Source: JABMMZ01 sp964438995 (GTDB taxonomy: Bacteria; Bacteroidota; Bacteroidia; NS11-12g; UBA955). Taken from it: 64,000 nt of DNA. The stretch spans positions 62,001 through 126,000 of the forward strand of contig CAYTMQ010000004.1 in assembly GCA_964438995.1 (NCBI GenBank), given 5' to 3'. Below, piece after piece: positions 35,677-45,011 of the stretch. The translations under genes and the position numbers were made by a program. Every line of letters begins with the position of its first letter. The stretch's first letter is position 1. The notes beneath the pieces are model-generated. The model saw nothing but the letters and a program-made list of their open reading frames with translations, was not told the origin of the DNA and did no database searches.

Positions 35677-37575
35677 ATGACGATTTCGGCGAATAATGAA
35701 CATATAGAAGAGCATATCAATGCAGGTTCGCATTTAAACTATATTGTTATTAATTCTGATGAAAACTATATTTTGGTTGACAAAGATTACAAGGTCATTA
35801 CATTTAGTCCACAATTTAAAATTCAATATTTAAAGTTTTTCGGAACAGAAGTTACTTCTGGTATGTTATTACTTGATTTAACTCGTAAAGAACGGGTAGA
35901 GTATTTAAAAGGAGTTCTCGATAAAGCCATATTGGGAGAAGAACAAATTACAGAGATAGAAATTGAATACATGAACGATGTAGTCATTATTCAAAACAAA
36001 TTTAAGCCAGCTATAGATGATTTAGGGAACAAGATTGGGTTGTTTATTACATCAACAGATATTACACCATTAAGAAAAGCTGAAGCAGAAAAAATGGAAT
36101 TGGAGAGACAATCTGAATTTGAAAAACAAAATATTTTAGCTGTCATTAACAATTCTAAATCTTTGATATGGAGTTTTGATAAAGAATTTAAATTGTTAAT
36201 TTTCAATGAAGCATTTACCAATTCAGTACAAAAATCTATTGGAGTAAGACCCAAAATTGGGGATTATTTTTTGAATTATGATGTCATACATGACAAGACT
36301 GAGAGGTTTAAGCTTTATGCTGCTAGAGCATTTAATGGTGAATCATATACTGTTGTAGAGCACATATTCGATCCACAGGATTTATGGCTAGAGATTTCAT
36401 TTAATCCAATTAAAGATAAAAAAACGGTTACAGGTATTGCTTGTACAGTATCAGATATAACTGAGAGGAAAATATTTGAGAAATCGCTCATACAGAGTAA
36501 AAACAAATTAAAACAAGCTCAAGAAATTGCGCATGTTGGTCACTGGGAACTTGATTTTAAAACCAAAGCCGCCAAGTGGTCGGATGAATCTTATAAAATT
36601 TATGGAATAGATCCTCGAAATTTCGATCATAGCTTTGAATCGTGGATGAAATTCATACATCCAGATGATTTAGAGCATGTAGAATCAATAATTAAAAAAG
36701 GGTATGAAACTCTAAAGGATTACTCTGTTTACCATAGAATTATTAGGCCGGATGGTGAAATAAGGTATATATATGGTGAAACGAGATTTGAATTTGATTC
36801 AAAAGGTAAACCTAAGGGACTGAAAGGGATATCACAGGATATTACAGAAAGGAAGAACAATGAAATCCAACTTCAACAATCTTTAATTAGCAGTAACAAG
36901 TTAAATAAGTGGCTAAACAATTTTACCCATATAGTTTCTCACAATTTAAAAGCACACAATTCCAACATTAATGGTATTGTTAGTTTAATGAATGGTGTTG
37001 AGGATAAAGATGAATTAAGTACTTTATACAATTTGCTAAAGGATAGTACAAACAAGTTAGATGAGACCATTACAAATTTGTCTAATTATATTTCTTTGCA
37101 AAACAACATTGAGCAATTGTATGAGAAGGTTAATCTTAGCAAAGAAATTGACAAAACTTGCACTGTTATCAATCAAAAAATTTCAGAAACCAAAGCGACC
37201 ATTGATAATAGAGTTGACAAAGGAGTTGAGATTGATGTAATACCATCGTATTTGGAGAGTATTTTATTGAACATCATCAATAACGCAATTAAATACCGTT
37301 CAAATGACAGAACACCAGTAATACAAATTAGCAACTTTAAAGAAAAGAATTTTCAATGTTTAAAGATTGAAGACAACGGAAGAGGTATCGATTTAGATAA
37401 ATATGGCAAACAAGTGTTTGGCATGTTTCAAACTTTTCATGGAAATCAAGATGCAGTTGGCTTTGGTTTGTTTATTACTAAAAATCAAATAGAAGCAATG
37501 GATGGCAAAATAGAAATTGAAAGCCATCCAGATAAAGGCACTACTTTTACGATATATTTTAATGAAAAAGGTTAA
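35677..37575 (+). CDS. Multi-PAS sensor histidine kinase with altered H-box
   Basis: The 632-residue protein has three PAS-like regions (about 20-140, 145-270, 285-400; the last with WKSDESYKIYGI-like and DGEIRYIYGE features), then His422 in SHNLKAH, where the usual Pro of the SHNLRAP box is lost. N box (IINNAIKYRS), DNGRGID and VGFGLFI are intact, so ATP binding looks functional. No transmembrane helices are seen. The receiver gene 37562 overlaps its 3' end by 14 bases, a hint that they are partners. Confidence 0.88.
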   Translation: MTISANNEHIEEHINAGSHLNYIVINSDENYILVDKDYKVITFSPQFKIQYLKFFGTEVTSGMLLLDLTRKERVEYLKGVLDKAILGEEQITEIEIEYMNDVVIIQNKFKPAIDDLGNKIGLFITSTDITPLRKAEAEKMELERQSEFEKQNILAVINNSKSLIWSFDKEFKLLIFNEAFTNSVQKSIGVRPKIGDYFLNYDVIHDKTERFKLYAARAFNGESYTVVEHIFDPQDLWLEISFNPIKDKKTVTGIACTVSDITERKIFEKSLIQSKNKLKQAQEIAHVGHWELDFKTKAAKWSDESYKIYGIDPRNFDHSFESWMKFIHPDDLEHVESIIKKGYETLKDYSVYHRIIRPDGEIRYIYGETRFEFDSKGKPKGLKGISQDITERKNNEIQLQQSLISSNKLNKWLNNFTHIVSHNLKAHNSNINGIVSLMNGVEDKDELSTLYNLLKDSTNKLDETITNLSNYISLQNNIEQLYEKVNLSKEIDKTCTVINQKISETKATIDNRVDKGVEIDVIPSYLESILLNIINNAIKYRSNDRTPVIQISNFKEKNFQCLKIEDNGRGIDLDKYGKQVFGMFQTFHGNQDAVGFGLFITKNQIEAMDGKIEIESHPDKGTTFTIYFNEKG

Positions 37576-37957
37576 TTTAGCATATATAATTGACGACGAC
37601 GAAATCATCATTTATTTAACCAATAAATTGATTATGAATGCAGATTTCTGCAATCAATTAGAAACGTTTACAGAAGCCAACAAAGCTTTAGAAAGATTGA
37701 AATTGGCACTACAAACTGGCGAGAATATTCCAGATGTTATATTGTTTGATTTAAACATGCCAGAGATGAATGGGTGGGACTTTATCGACGAATTTAAGAA
37801 ATTAGATTTTGGAAAAGAGATTCCAACGTTTATATTTACATCATCAATTGATCCTAACGACAAACAAAGGTCTTATCAATATGAAGAGATAAAGGACTTT
37901 ATAACAAAGCCACTAACGCTTCAAAAATTGGATAAAATCCTCAGATTGATTGATTAA
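37562..37957 (+). CDS. Receiver-only response regulator
   Basis: The frame is open from 37517, but ATG at 37562 gives MKKVNLAYIIDDDE, the true receiver start, and a 131-residue product. Acidic residues 11-13, phosphoacceptor Asp63 (LFDLNMPEMNG), Thr93/Ser94 and Lys116 are intact. No output domain is present. The start lies inside the 3' end of the upstream kinase gene, implying translational coupling. Its sequence is very similar to the next receiver (38195). Confidence 0.92.
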   Translation: MKKVNLAYIIDDDEIIIYLTNKLIMNADFCNQLETFTEANKALERLKLALQTGENIPDVILFDLNMPEMNGWDFIDEFKKLDFGKEIPTFIFTSSIDPNDKQRSYQYEEIKDFITKPLTLQKLDKILRLID

Positions 37958-38194
37958 TTTTAAAAACACAAAACACAAATATGCGAAGTAAAAATTCTAT
38001 TCCACAAACTACCTTACCAACTGAAAGTCAACTACAACTGAATCTCTGTTCATTTTTTTAGACTAAGTGTACTATATGTTGATAATTTGAAATTTGATTT
38101 ATCAAATTGAGAAAAAATACTTATAGACACAAAGCTAAAATCCCTGAATTACAACACATTAAATAAACGGTGAAACATTTGTAAATTATTTGGT

Positions 38195-38668
38195 ATGAAT
38201 AAAATTGACTTGACCTACATTGTTGACGATGATGAAATCATTCTTTACTTAGCTGAAAAGCTCATAAAGAAGAACGACTTCTGCAATCGATTAGAAAAAT
38301 TTAGCAGCGGTCAGAAAGCTTTAGAGCGATTAAAATTTGCTTTAAAACTTGGTGAAAATGTTCCTAATTTGATCTTATTTGATTTAAACATGCCTGAGAT
38401 GAATGGGTGGAATTTCATCGAGGAGTTAAATCTAATTACGAAGGATCACAACATCCCTACTTTTATTTTTACTTCTTCGATTGATCCAGTTGACATTGAA
38501 AAATCCTACAATTACGAGAATGTATTGGGCTACATTCCAAAACCATTAACTACGATTAAGCTCGACAAGATGTTGCGATTGATGGACAGCGATGAGTTGA
38601 TTAATAATGGTAGACTGAAATACTATAACCAGTCGTTTAGAGATTTGAGAGCTACAGGTATCATTTAA
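38195..38668 (+). CDS. Second receiver-only response regulator, close paralogue
   Basis: The 157-residue product aligns with the 37562 receiver almost throughout: identical LFDLNMPEMNGW (Asp63), FIFTSSIDP and Lys near KPLT. It has a short C-terminal extension of about 20 residues. It is separated by 237 bases from the first receiver and so may be separately expressed. Its stop interlocks with priA (TTAA, 38665-38668). The pair likely arose by local duplication; partner choice is unknown. Confidence 0.9.
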   Translation: MNKIDLTYIVDDDEIILYLAEKLIKKNDFCNRLEKFSSGQKALERLKFALKLGENVPNLILFDLNMPEMNGWNFIEELNLITKDHNIPTFIFTSSIDPVDIEKSYNYENVLGYIPKPLTTIKLDKMLRLMDSDELINNGRLKYYNQSFRDLRATGII

Positions 38669-41139
38669 TAAGGATCCACATCTGCATGAAGTTGCAATCC
38701 TTTGATGTTGTCTTGTAAAACAACAAAATCATATGTCTTAAAGATAAAATCTTTGATAGATTTCTGATGGTCTTTTTCAGCATCCATTTTAATGAGAATA
38801 TTCTTGATATATAAATTTTTAATTTTAGTGATAAATGGTGTTTCTGGTCCTAATACTCTCGCGCCTAATTGCTTCTTAAGCAGAAAAGCAAATGAGGATG
38901 CAGCGGTTTGCAAGGTTTCTTGAGATTTGTGTTTAACGGTCAATTTTATCATCTTACTGAATGGCGCATAAGCAAATTGTTTTCTTTCTTCAATTTGCAT
39001 ATCATAAAAACCCTGATAATCGTGTTGGGCAACGAGTTGCAATACAGGATGTTCTACCTGTCTAGTTTGAATGATCATTTTACCTTTTTTATCGTGCCGC
39101 CCTGCCCTACCGGCTAATTGATAAAGCAATTGAAAGGTTCTTTCATACGATCTAAAATCAGGAAAATTCAACAATTGATCTGCGTTTACTACAGCGCACA
39201 ACTGCACATTTTTAAAATCCAATCCTTTAACGGCAATTTGGGTACCTACCATCATATCGGCTTGAGCCGTTTCAAAGTCGTGAATCAATTTTTTATAAGC
39301 ATTTTTTTGTCTAGTGCTATCTTGATCAAATCTAATGATTCTCAATTCGGGCATTAGCAATTGCAACTCTTCAGTGATTCTCTCAGTACCATATCCTTGA
39401 ATAGACATTGAATTATTGCCACAAGCTTGACATTTGGTGATGTTGTTTTGGGTATAGCCACAATAATGACACCTTAAATTGTTAGAGTATTTATAATAGG
39501 TCAATGCAATATCACAATTGACACATTTGCTCACCCATCCACAAACATTACACTCAAGCATTGGCACATATCCTTTTCGATTTTGAAACAAAATACCTTG
39601 ACCATTTTCAAGTTTCATTTTTGTGATGTTATTAAGCAATTCAGAAGTAAACATACCAGTCATTTTTTTGGTTCTAGTTTCTTCTTTGATATCACCAAAA
39701 ACAATTTCAGTTTTGGTAGCATTGCCATACAATTCTTTGATGGTTACGAGATGGTATTTACCTGATTTCGCATTGTAAAAAGATTCAATACTTGGAGTAG
39801 CCGAGCCTAATAACACATTTGATTTATTTAATGTCGCCAATACCATTGCAGTATCCCTAGCATGATATCGCGGAGCTTTTTCGTGTTGTTTAAATGCGGG
39901 TTCATGCTCTTCGTCAACTATTACCAAACCAAGATTTTGTAATGGAGTAAAAACAGCAGAACGCGGTCCCAATAACAATTTTATTTCACCACTGCTAGCT
40001 TTATTCCAAATTTCAACTTTCTCATTCATACTGAATCGAGAATGTGCCACCATCATGTATGAACCGAAGTACTTTTGCAAACGGTTAATAAGTTGCTCGG
40101 TTAATGCCAATTCTGGCACCAAGTATAAAACCGATTTACCTTCAGCAATGGCTTGTTTGATTAACTCTATATAGATAAAAGTTTTTCCGGACGATGTTTC
40201 TCCATGCAATAAAACCGTCTTTCTTAGTTCAAATCCTTTTTTAATATTGTGTAAGGCATTAATTTGAGCTTGAGTCAATTCGTATTGTTCTTCAATACTG
40301 TCTTTGTTTACAAACCTATCTGTTTCTATTTCGAAAATTTGAACTAATTGTTTTTCTGCAAGTGATTTTAGAGCTTCATTGGCTATATCGTATTTTTTCG
40401 AAAATTCTGATTTTATGGCTTCATGATTGGGTTCACCAAGTAAACCAAGCAATGCTCTGAACTGAGATTTTGCTTTTTTCTCTAACCCATTTAAAGCCAT
40501 TTCAAGCATTTCTTCGGATGCTTCGGGATGGATTTTTATTTTAGCAATTTTTTTGGGTTTGTACTTCTCTGAGATGTCTTCAAACATGACGATTAGATTT
40601 CTATCGTACAAACTTTTTACTATTTTTAAGAAAGAGGTTTTAGATTTAAGCAACACTTCCAATTCAGAAACCCTAACTTTTTCTTTGCCTTTCAGGGCAT
40701 CCAATATTCTAATTTCTCTATCATCAAGTTTGTCTTCATCGTATTCTGCATCATCTTGAAGAGCGATATAACTTTCGCTGGCCAATTTTAAACCAGCTGG
40801 CAAAGCAGCAGCCATCACTTCGCCAAGACCACACATATAATAATCAGCAATCCATTGCCAAAATCTTAATTGTTCTAGACCAATAAATGGCACATCATCC
40901 AAAATGGAGATGATGTTTAAAGCTTCATATTTATCTGGTTTATTATTGGTAACATTGACGATTATTCCAGTGTAAATTTTTCTATTTCCAAAAGGCACAA
41001 ACACCCTTTTTCCTGGCATAGCCAATTCGTAAAACTCGCTTGGAAGTCTGTAAGTAAACAATCGTTGAAGTGGCAATGGCAAAACGACCTCAACATACAG
41101 GACAGAGTAATCTTGTGATATTTCAGGATCGTTGTTCAA
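38665..41139 (-). CDS. priA: Primosomal replication restart helicase PriA
   Basis: The 824-residue DEAH-type helicase restarts stalled forks. It has the N-terminal 3'-DNA-binding region beginning VEVVLPLPLQRLFTYRLP, Walker A HGETSSGKTF, VDEEHEPAFKQ, and paired Zn-binding cysteines (CNVCGW, CVNC, CHYCG, CQACG). The start is TTG at 41139; the next Met (41) would delete the conserved N-terminus. It overlaps sixA-like by TTGA. Confidence 0.95.
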   Translation of the reverse strand: MNNDPEISQDYSVLYVEVVLPLPLQRLFTYRLPSEFYELAMPGKRVFVPFGNRKIYTGIIVNVTNNKPDKYEALNIISILDDVPFIGLEQLRFWQWIADYYMCGLGEVMAAALPAGLKLASESYIALQDDAEYDEDKLDDREIRILDALKGKEKVRVSELEVLLKSKTSFLKIVKSLYDRNLIVMFEDISEKYKPKKIAKIKIHPEASEEMLEMALNGLEKKAKSQFRALLGLLGEPNHEAIKSEFSKKYDIANEALKSLAEKQLVQIFEIETDRFVNKDSIEEQYELTQAQINALHNIKKGFELRKTVLLHGETSSGKTFIYIELIKQAIAEGKSVLYLVPELALTEQLINRLQKYFGSYMMVAHSRFSMNEKVEIWNKASSGEIKLLLGPRSAVFTPLQNLGLVIVDEEHEPAFKQHEKAPRYHARDTAMVLATLNKSNVLLGSATPSIESFYNAKSGKYHLVTIKELYGNATKTEIVFGDIKEETRTKKMTGMFTSELLNNITKMKLENGQGILFQNRKGYVPMLECNVCGWVSKCVNCDIALTYYKYSNNLRCHYCGYTQNNITKCQACGNNSMSIQGYGTERITEELQLLMPELRIIRFDQDSTRQKNAYKKLIHDFETAQADMMVGTQIAVKGLDFKNVQLCAVVNADQLLNFPDFRSYERTFQLLYQLAGRAGRHDKKGKMIIQTRQVEHPVLQLVAQHDYQGFYDMQIEERKQFAYAPFSKMIKLTVKHKSQETLQTAASSFAFLLKKQLGARVLGPETPFITKIKNLYIKNILIKMDAEKDHQKSIKDFIFKTYDFVVLQDNIKGLQLHADVDPY

Positions 41140-41609
41140 AGATGTTTGGGTCTAACTGAATGGACTAATTTTCCTATATATGGTTCTATTGTATTTTCAA
41201 ATTCTAAAATGTGAATTCCAGAGGTTGGCATTTCTTCAGCACCGGTATTACTCAATAAATTTGCTAAAATGCTAATTCCAAAATTATGACCAATTACCAT
41301 AATGGATGAATATTGGTTGTAATTGTTCAATACGTCTAAAATTTCAGAAGCAGAAGCATGGTACAATTTTTCGGTTTCAACAACTTCTGTTTTCACATCA
41401 AGTGTCTTTAATAAAAGTTCAAGAGTTTGCTTGGTTCGGTTGGCTGAGCTGCACAAAATAACATCTGGTTTAATATTTAATTGCGATAACTTAAGGGCAA
41501 CTTTGACTATATCTGATTTGCCTTTATCAATTAAATTTCTATCGAAGTCGGGTTTAAAAAAAGACTGAGGTTCGGTCTTTGCGTGCCTCACTAAAATCAG
41601 CGTTTTCAT
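41136..41609 (-). CDS. Histidine phosphatase family protein (SixA-like)
   Basis: The 157-residue protein carries the histidine-phosphatase motif LVRHAKTEP at the N-terminus (the RH of RHG-type) and a later VIGHNFG with the second catalytic His. SixA dephosphorylates phosphohistidine in a phosphorelay in E. coli. Nearby histidine kinases make a role in signal turnover attractive, but they are 3.5 kb away on the other strand, so this is speculation. Coupled by TTGA to priA and by ATGA to the DUF423 gene. Confidence 0.85.
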   Translation of the reverse strand: MKTLILVRHAKTEPQSFFKPDFDRNLIDKGKSDIVKVALKLSQLNIKPDVILCSSANRTKQTLELLLKTLDVKTEVVETEKLYHASASEILDVLNNYNQYSSIMVIGHNFGISILANLLSNTGAEEMPTSGIHILEFENTIEPYIGKLVHSVRPKHL

Positions 41610-42016
41610 TGTTTATTAGATTTTAAAATACCAAAACCTAATATTAGCCAAGAGGCTATCATCAATACACCACCAATTGGCGCAATAGCTCCAGCATATT
41701 TCAAATTACCCATTCCATTAAGTTCAGAGAATGCTGCGAGGTATACAGAAATGCTAAATATCCAAGTACCAGCCAATAAAGTATAAATTGCTAAGTCAAT
41801 AATTCGAAATTTATCAGTAATTTTGAGCAGCAAAACAAGGATAAGTCCAAGATTTTGAATGAGTAAATATTTACATGCGGTTTTGAATGTATCCAACTTT
41901 TGTTCTGAGAGCACTTTTTTCAATCCATGAGCACCAAAGGCATCAAGCGCGATTGCCAAGGCGATACTAAAGGTACAAATGGAAAGTAACAAAGTTGTTT
42001 TTCTCTGATTTAACAT
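41606..42016 (-). CDS. DUF423 small membrane protein
   Basis: The 136-residue product has about four hydrophobic helices, with DAFGAHGLKK and AGTWIFSISVYLAAF typical of DUF423 proteins of unknown function. The frame is open from TTG at 42034, one base from the divergent start at 42035, but ATG at 42016 gives MLNQRKTTLLLSI, which suits the family. It overlaps the SixA-like gene by ATGA (41606-41609). Confidence 0.8.
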   Translation of the reverse strand: MLNQRKTTLLLSICTFSIALAIALDAFGAHGLKKVLSEQKLDTFKTACKYLLIQNLGLILVLLLKITDKFRIIDLAIYTLLAGTWIFSISVYLAAFSELNGMGNLKYAGAIAPIGGVLMIASWLILGFGILKSNKQ

Positions 42017-42034
42017 AACACAAATTAAATACAA

Positions 42035-43549
42035 ATGAATTTTAAAAACACCATCTTTTCAATCGTTTTCCTCACATTTTTTCAGAGTGCAGAGTTGTAT
42101 TGTCAAACTTTGGTTGGATTGCAACAAAGCAATTTTGGCGGTATTCATCAAGCAGGATTTAATCCCGCGAATATTGCAAATTCAAGGCACAGATTGTATG
42201 TGAATGGACTGACCGCAAGTGTAGGGTTTAACAATGATTATCTAAAATTGAATTTTCCATTTCCAATCATGAATCTGGTGACAGGCAATGTTCCTAGCCA
42301 ATACACCAACAACGGTCAATTGCTTTTTGACGATAATTGGTTGAAAGAGGATGTTAATGGCAAACCTAAAAATGCCAATTTTTATCTACAAACACGCGGA
42401 CCAGGTATCATGTATAGTTTGCCACTTGGATTTGCAGTTGGTATACAATATAAAAATACAGTTAGTTTTCAAATCAATGATGTTGCAGAACCATTAGCAA
42501 GATTGGCTAGGTATGGCATTGACAGCTCAAGTGGGTCATTTACATATAGCGGTCCAAACAAGTTTCAAATTGGCAGCACATTTGGTGACAATGCTTTTAC
42601 CATTAATTTAAATGCGTATGGAGAGATTGGTGCTACAGTTGCAAAAACCATCATCAAAAAAGACAACTTTGTTTTTAAAGCTGGAGTAACGCCAAAATAT
42701 TTGATGGGTTATGGCACAGGATACATTAAGAATAGAGGATTAATTGTAAAAGCACCTGGTCAAGATACCATTGTCTTCGGTCAGACCGACGTTGAATATG
42801 GTTACACAGACATTAAGCAGTTCACAGAATTAAATTCCATTAACTATGCATCATTTAACAATTCTATTAATGGCAAAGGATTTGGCTACGATGCAGGAGT
42901 GAGTTTTGAATACAATCCCAAAGGACTGGAATCAGTTACAAATGGGAAGAATGCTTATTTGTTTAGAGGTGGAGTAAGTTTATTAGATGCGGGAAGTATT
43001 ACGTATGATAAACGTTTAAAAAACACAAGAATCACCAATAACAGTGGCGATAAAACCTTGGTATTAACACCAGAATTTGCTTCAGCATGGGCAGCGAGTG
43101 AAGAGAGAGGATTGGCTTATACAGACAGTGTGATGCGCACATTGTTCAACATAGACACATCTGCAACCTCTGTTGTTTCTAAACTTCCTACAACTTTGAA
43201 TTTTCAATTTGATTACAATTTGTTTAAAATCTTTTATGTAGGTGCGAATTGGTCGCAAGATTTAAGAGGGAAAAAATCCATTGGTATAAGGAAGCCATCC
43301 TATTTTATGGTGATTCCAAGAATTGAAAGTAAGATATTTGAGGTTGCCTTGCCAATCGGCATTATGAACGATTACAGAACAGGAAGAATAGGATTGTATT
43401 TGAGAGTAGGTCCAGTTTTTGTTGGTTCAGACAATTTAATAGGACAGATAAAATCCAACAACATTTACGGAGCTGATTTTTATTTTGGTATAAGCACTGG
43501 CATTACCAAAAGCAAAAAATCGGACGATAGCAGTAAAACTACCAATTAA
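42035..43549 (+). CDS. Outer-membrane beta-barrel-like protein, DUF5723-like
   Basis: The 504-residue precursor has a signal peptide and a series of alternating beta-rich stretches ending in FYFGISTGITK. The early segment GIHQAGFNPANIANS resembles Bacteroidota outer-membrane proteins of the DUF5723/PorV-like group. No enzymatic motif is seen. It is divergent from the DUF423 gene and followed by a 126-base gap before trxB. Assignment is by overall layout, not a confirmed domain. Confidence 0.55.
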   Translation: MNFKNTIFSIVFLTFFQSAELYCQTLVGLQQSNFGGIHQAGFNPANIANSRHRLYVNGLTASVGFNNDYLKLNFPFPIMNLVTGNVPSQYTNNGQLLFDDNWLKEDVNGKPKNANFYLQTRGPGIMYSLPLGFAVGIQYKNTVSFQINDVAEPLARLARYGIDSSSGSFTYSGPNKFQIGSTFGDNAFTINLNAYGEIGATVAKTIIKKDNFVFKAGVTPKYLMGYGTGYIKNRGLIVKAPGQDTIVFGQTDVEYGYTDIKQFTELNSINYASFNNSINGKGFGYDAGVSFEYNPKGLESVTNGKNAYLFRGGVSLLDAGSITYDKRLKNTRITNNSGDKTLVLTPEFASAWAASEERGLAYTDSVMRTLFNIDTSATSVVSKLPTTLNFQFDYNLFKIFYVGANWSQDLRGKKSIGIRKPSYFMVIPRIESKIFEVALPIGIMNDYRTGRIGLYLRVGPVFVGSDNLIGQIKSNNIYGADFYFGISTGITKSKKSDDSSKTTN

Positions 43550-43675
43550 TTTTTATCAACAAATCTTAACCCATAATCCTTGAAAACACAAGGAAAATGA
43601 GGGTATGGAAATATTCAATATCCACATCGCAAAGTTCAATATTTGCAATAATTAATTATTGATTTATTTTGCAGC

Positions 43676-44626
43676 ATGAATCAAGAAGTTGAAAATGTAG
43701 AGTGTTTGATCATTGGCAGTGGCCCTGCTGGATTTACAGCAGCTATTTACGCAGCAAGAGCAGATATGAAACCGGTATTGTATGAAGGCATACAACCAGG
43801 TGGACAATTAACCATTACAACAGAAGTAGAAAATTATCCTGGATATCCTCATGGTATTAAAGGACCAGAAATGATGGATAATTTTAAAGAGCAAGCTGTG
43901 CGTTTGGGTGCAGATATCAGATACGGAATGGTCACAAAAGTTGACTTTAGTCAGAGACCATTTACATGCATAGTAGACGAAACAAAAACCATTAAAGCCC
44001 AAGCCGTTATTATTGCAACTGGAGCTAGTGCAAAATGGTTGGGTATACCGAGTGAGCAAAGATTAAACGGCAGTGGAGTAAGTGCTTGTGCAGTGTGCGA
44101 TGGATTCTTTTACAGAAATCAAGAAGTAGCAATAGTTGGAGCTGGTGATACAGCATGTGAAGAGGCTAGTTATTTGGCTAAACTTTGTACAAAAGTCCAT
44201 ATGATAGTAAGACGTGATACGTTCAGAGCTTCTAAAGCAATGCAACATAGAGTTGAGAATACTCCAAATATTGAAATCCATTTCAACAGTGTAACAGATG
44301 AAATCTTAGGCGACCAAGTTGTTAATGGTGTAAGAATTAAAAACACAGTTGATGGTAGCACAAAAGAAATTCCTATTACTGGATTCTTTGTGGCCATTGG
44401 TCATACCCCTAACACAGACATATTTAAGGGTTATCTTGACATGGACGAACAAGGGTATTTGATTACAAAACCAGGTTCTAGTTATACCAACATCGAAGGT
44501 GTATTTGCTTGTGGAGACGCCCAAGATAAAATATACAGACAGGCTGTAACGGCAGCAGGAAGTGGATGTATGGCGGCATTAGATGCTGAAAGATGGTTGG
44601 CTGCACAACATTCTTTAACTGCATAA
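43676..44626 (+). CDS. trxB: Thioredoxin-disulfide reductase
   Basis: The 316-residue FAD/NADPH enzyme reduces thioredoxin. GSGPAGFTAAIYAARA (FAD), Cys138-Ala-Val-Cys141-Asp (redox CxxCD) and VGAGDTACEEASYL (NADPH) are present, with GVFACGDAQD near the C-terminus. Length is typical. A downstream MazG-like gene begins 11 bases after its stop, so both are probably in one transcript, along with gatB after a promoter. Confidence 0.96.
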   Translation: MNQEVENVECLIIGSGPAGFTAAIYAARADMKPVLYEGIQPGGQLTITTEVENYPGYPHGIKGPEMMDNFKEQAVRLGADIRYGMVTKVDFSQRPFTCIVDETKTIKAQAVIIATGASAKWLGIPSEQRLNGSGVSACAVCDGFFYRNQEVAIVGAGDTACEEASYLAKLCTKVHMIVRRDTFRASKAMQHRVENTPNIEIHFNSVTDEILGDQVVNGVRIKNTVDGSTKEIPITGFFVAIGHTPNTDIFKGYLDMDEQGYLITKPGSSYTNIEGVFACGDAQDKIYRQAVTAAGSGCMAALDAERWLAAQHSLTA

Positions 44627-44636
44627 TACTCATTGT

Positions 44637-44963
44637 ATGACGCTTGAAGAAGCCCAAAATCAAGTTGACAATTGGATTAAGACCATAGGAGTAAAATACT
44701 TCAGTGAGTTGACCAATACAGCCATTTTGATGGAGGAGGTTGGCGAACTTGCTAGAGTGATGGCAAGAGAATACGGCGAACAATCGTATAAAGAAGGAGA
44801 TAAAAACCGAGACTTAGCAGATGAAATGGCTGATGTCCTATGGGTTTTAATGTGTTTAGCCAATCAAACGGGAGTTAATTTAACCGAAGCCTTTGAAAAA
44901 AATATGGCAAAGAAGACTCAAAGAGACTCAGAACGCCATAAGAACAACGAAAAATTACAATAG
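44637..44963 (+). CDS. MazG-like nucleotide pyrophosphohydrolase
   Basis: The 108-residue helical protein has the metal-binding plan EEVGELARVM and DEMADVLWVLM, as in the all-alpha NTP pyrophosphohydrolase (MazG) superfamily. These enzymes clear abnormal or excess nucleotides. The short length indicates a single-domain form. It follows trxB closely. Its substrate is not determinable from the sequence. Confidence 0.85.
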   Translation: MTLEEAQNQVDNWIKTIGVKYFSELTNTAILMEEVGELARVMAREYGEQSYKEGDKNRDLADEMADVLWVLMCLANQTGVNLTEAFEKNMAKKTQRDSERHKNNEKLQ

Positions 44964-44992
44964 TTACAGCAAATAATGTTGTAACAATCCTT

Positions 44993-45000
44993 TAATTTTG
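44993..45000 (+). promoter_or_regulatory. -7 box (TAATTTTG) before gatB
   Basis: TAATTTTG matches TAnnTTTG and ends 11 bases before the ATG at 45012. The classical -33 TTG is absent; the nearest TTG is at 44979. Confidence 0.45.
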
Positions 45001-45011
45001 CATGCCTTAAT

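Noticed and set aside
37981..38061. 26-codon ORF in the gap between the two receivers
   Set aside because: Too short, with no conserved features; the gap also holds only a weak 7-bp inverted repeat (38091-38108).
43577..43594. Hairpin TCCTTG/CAAGGA after the 42035 gene
   Set aside because: A 6-bp stem without a T run; too weak to call a terminator.
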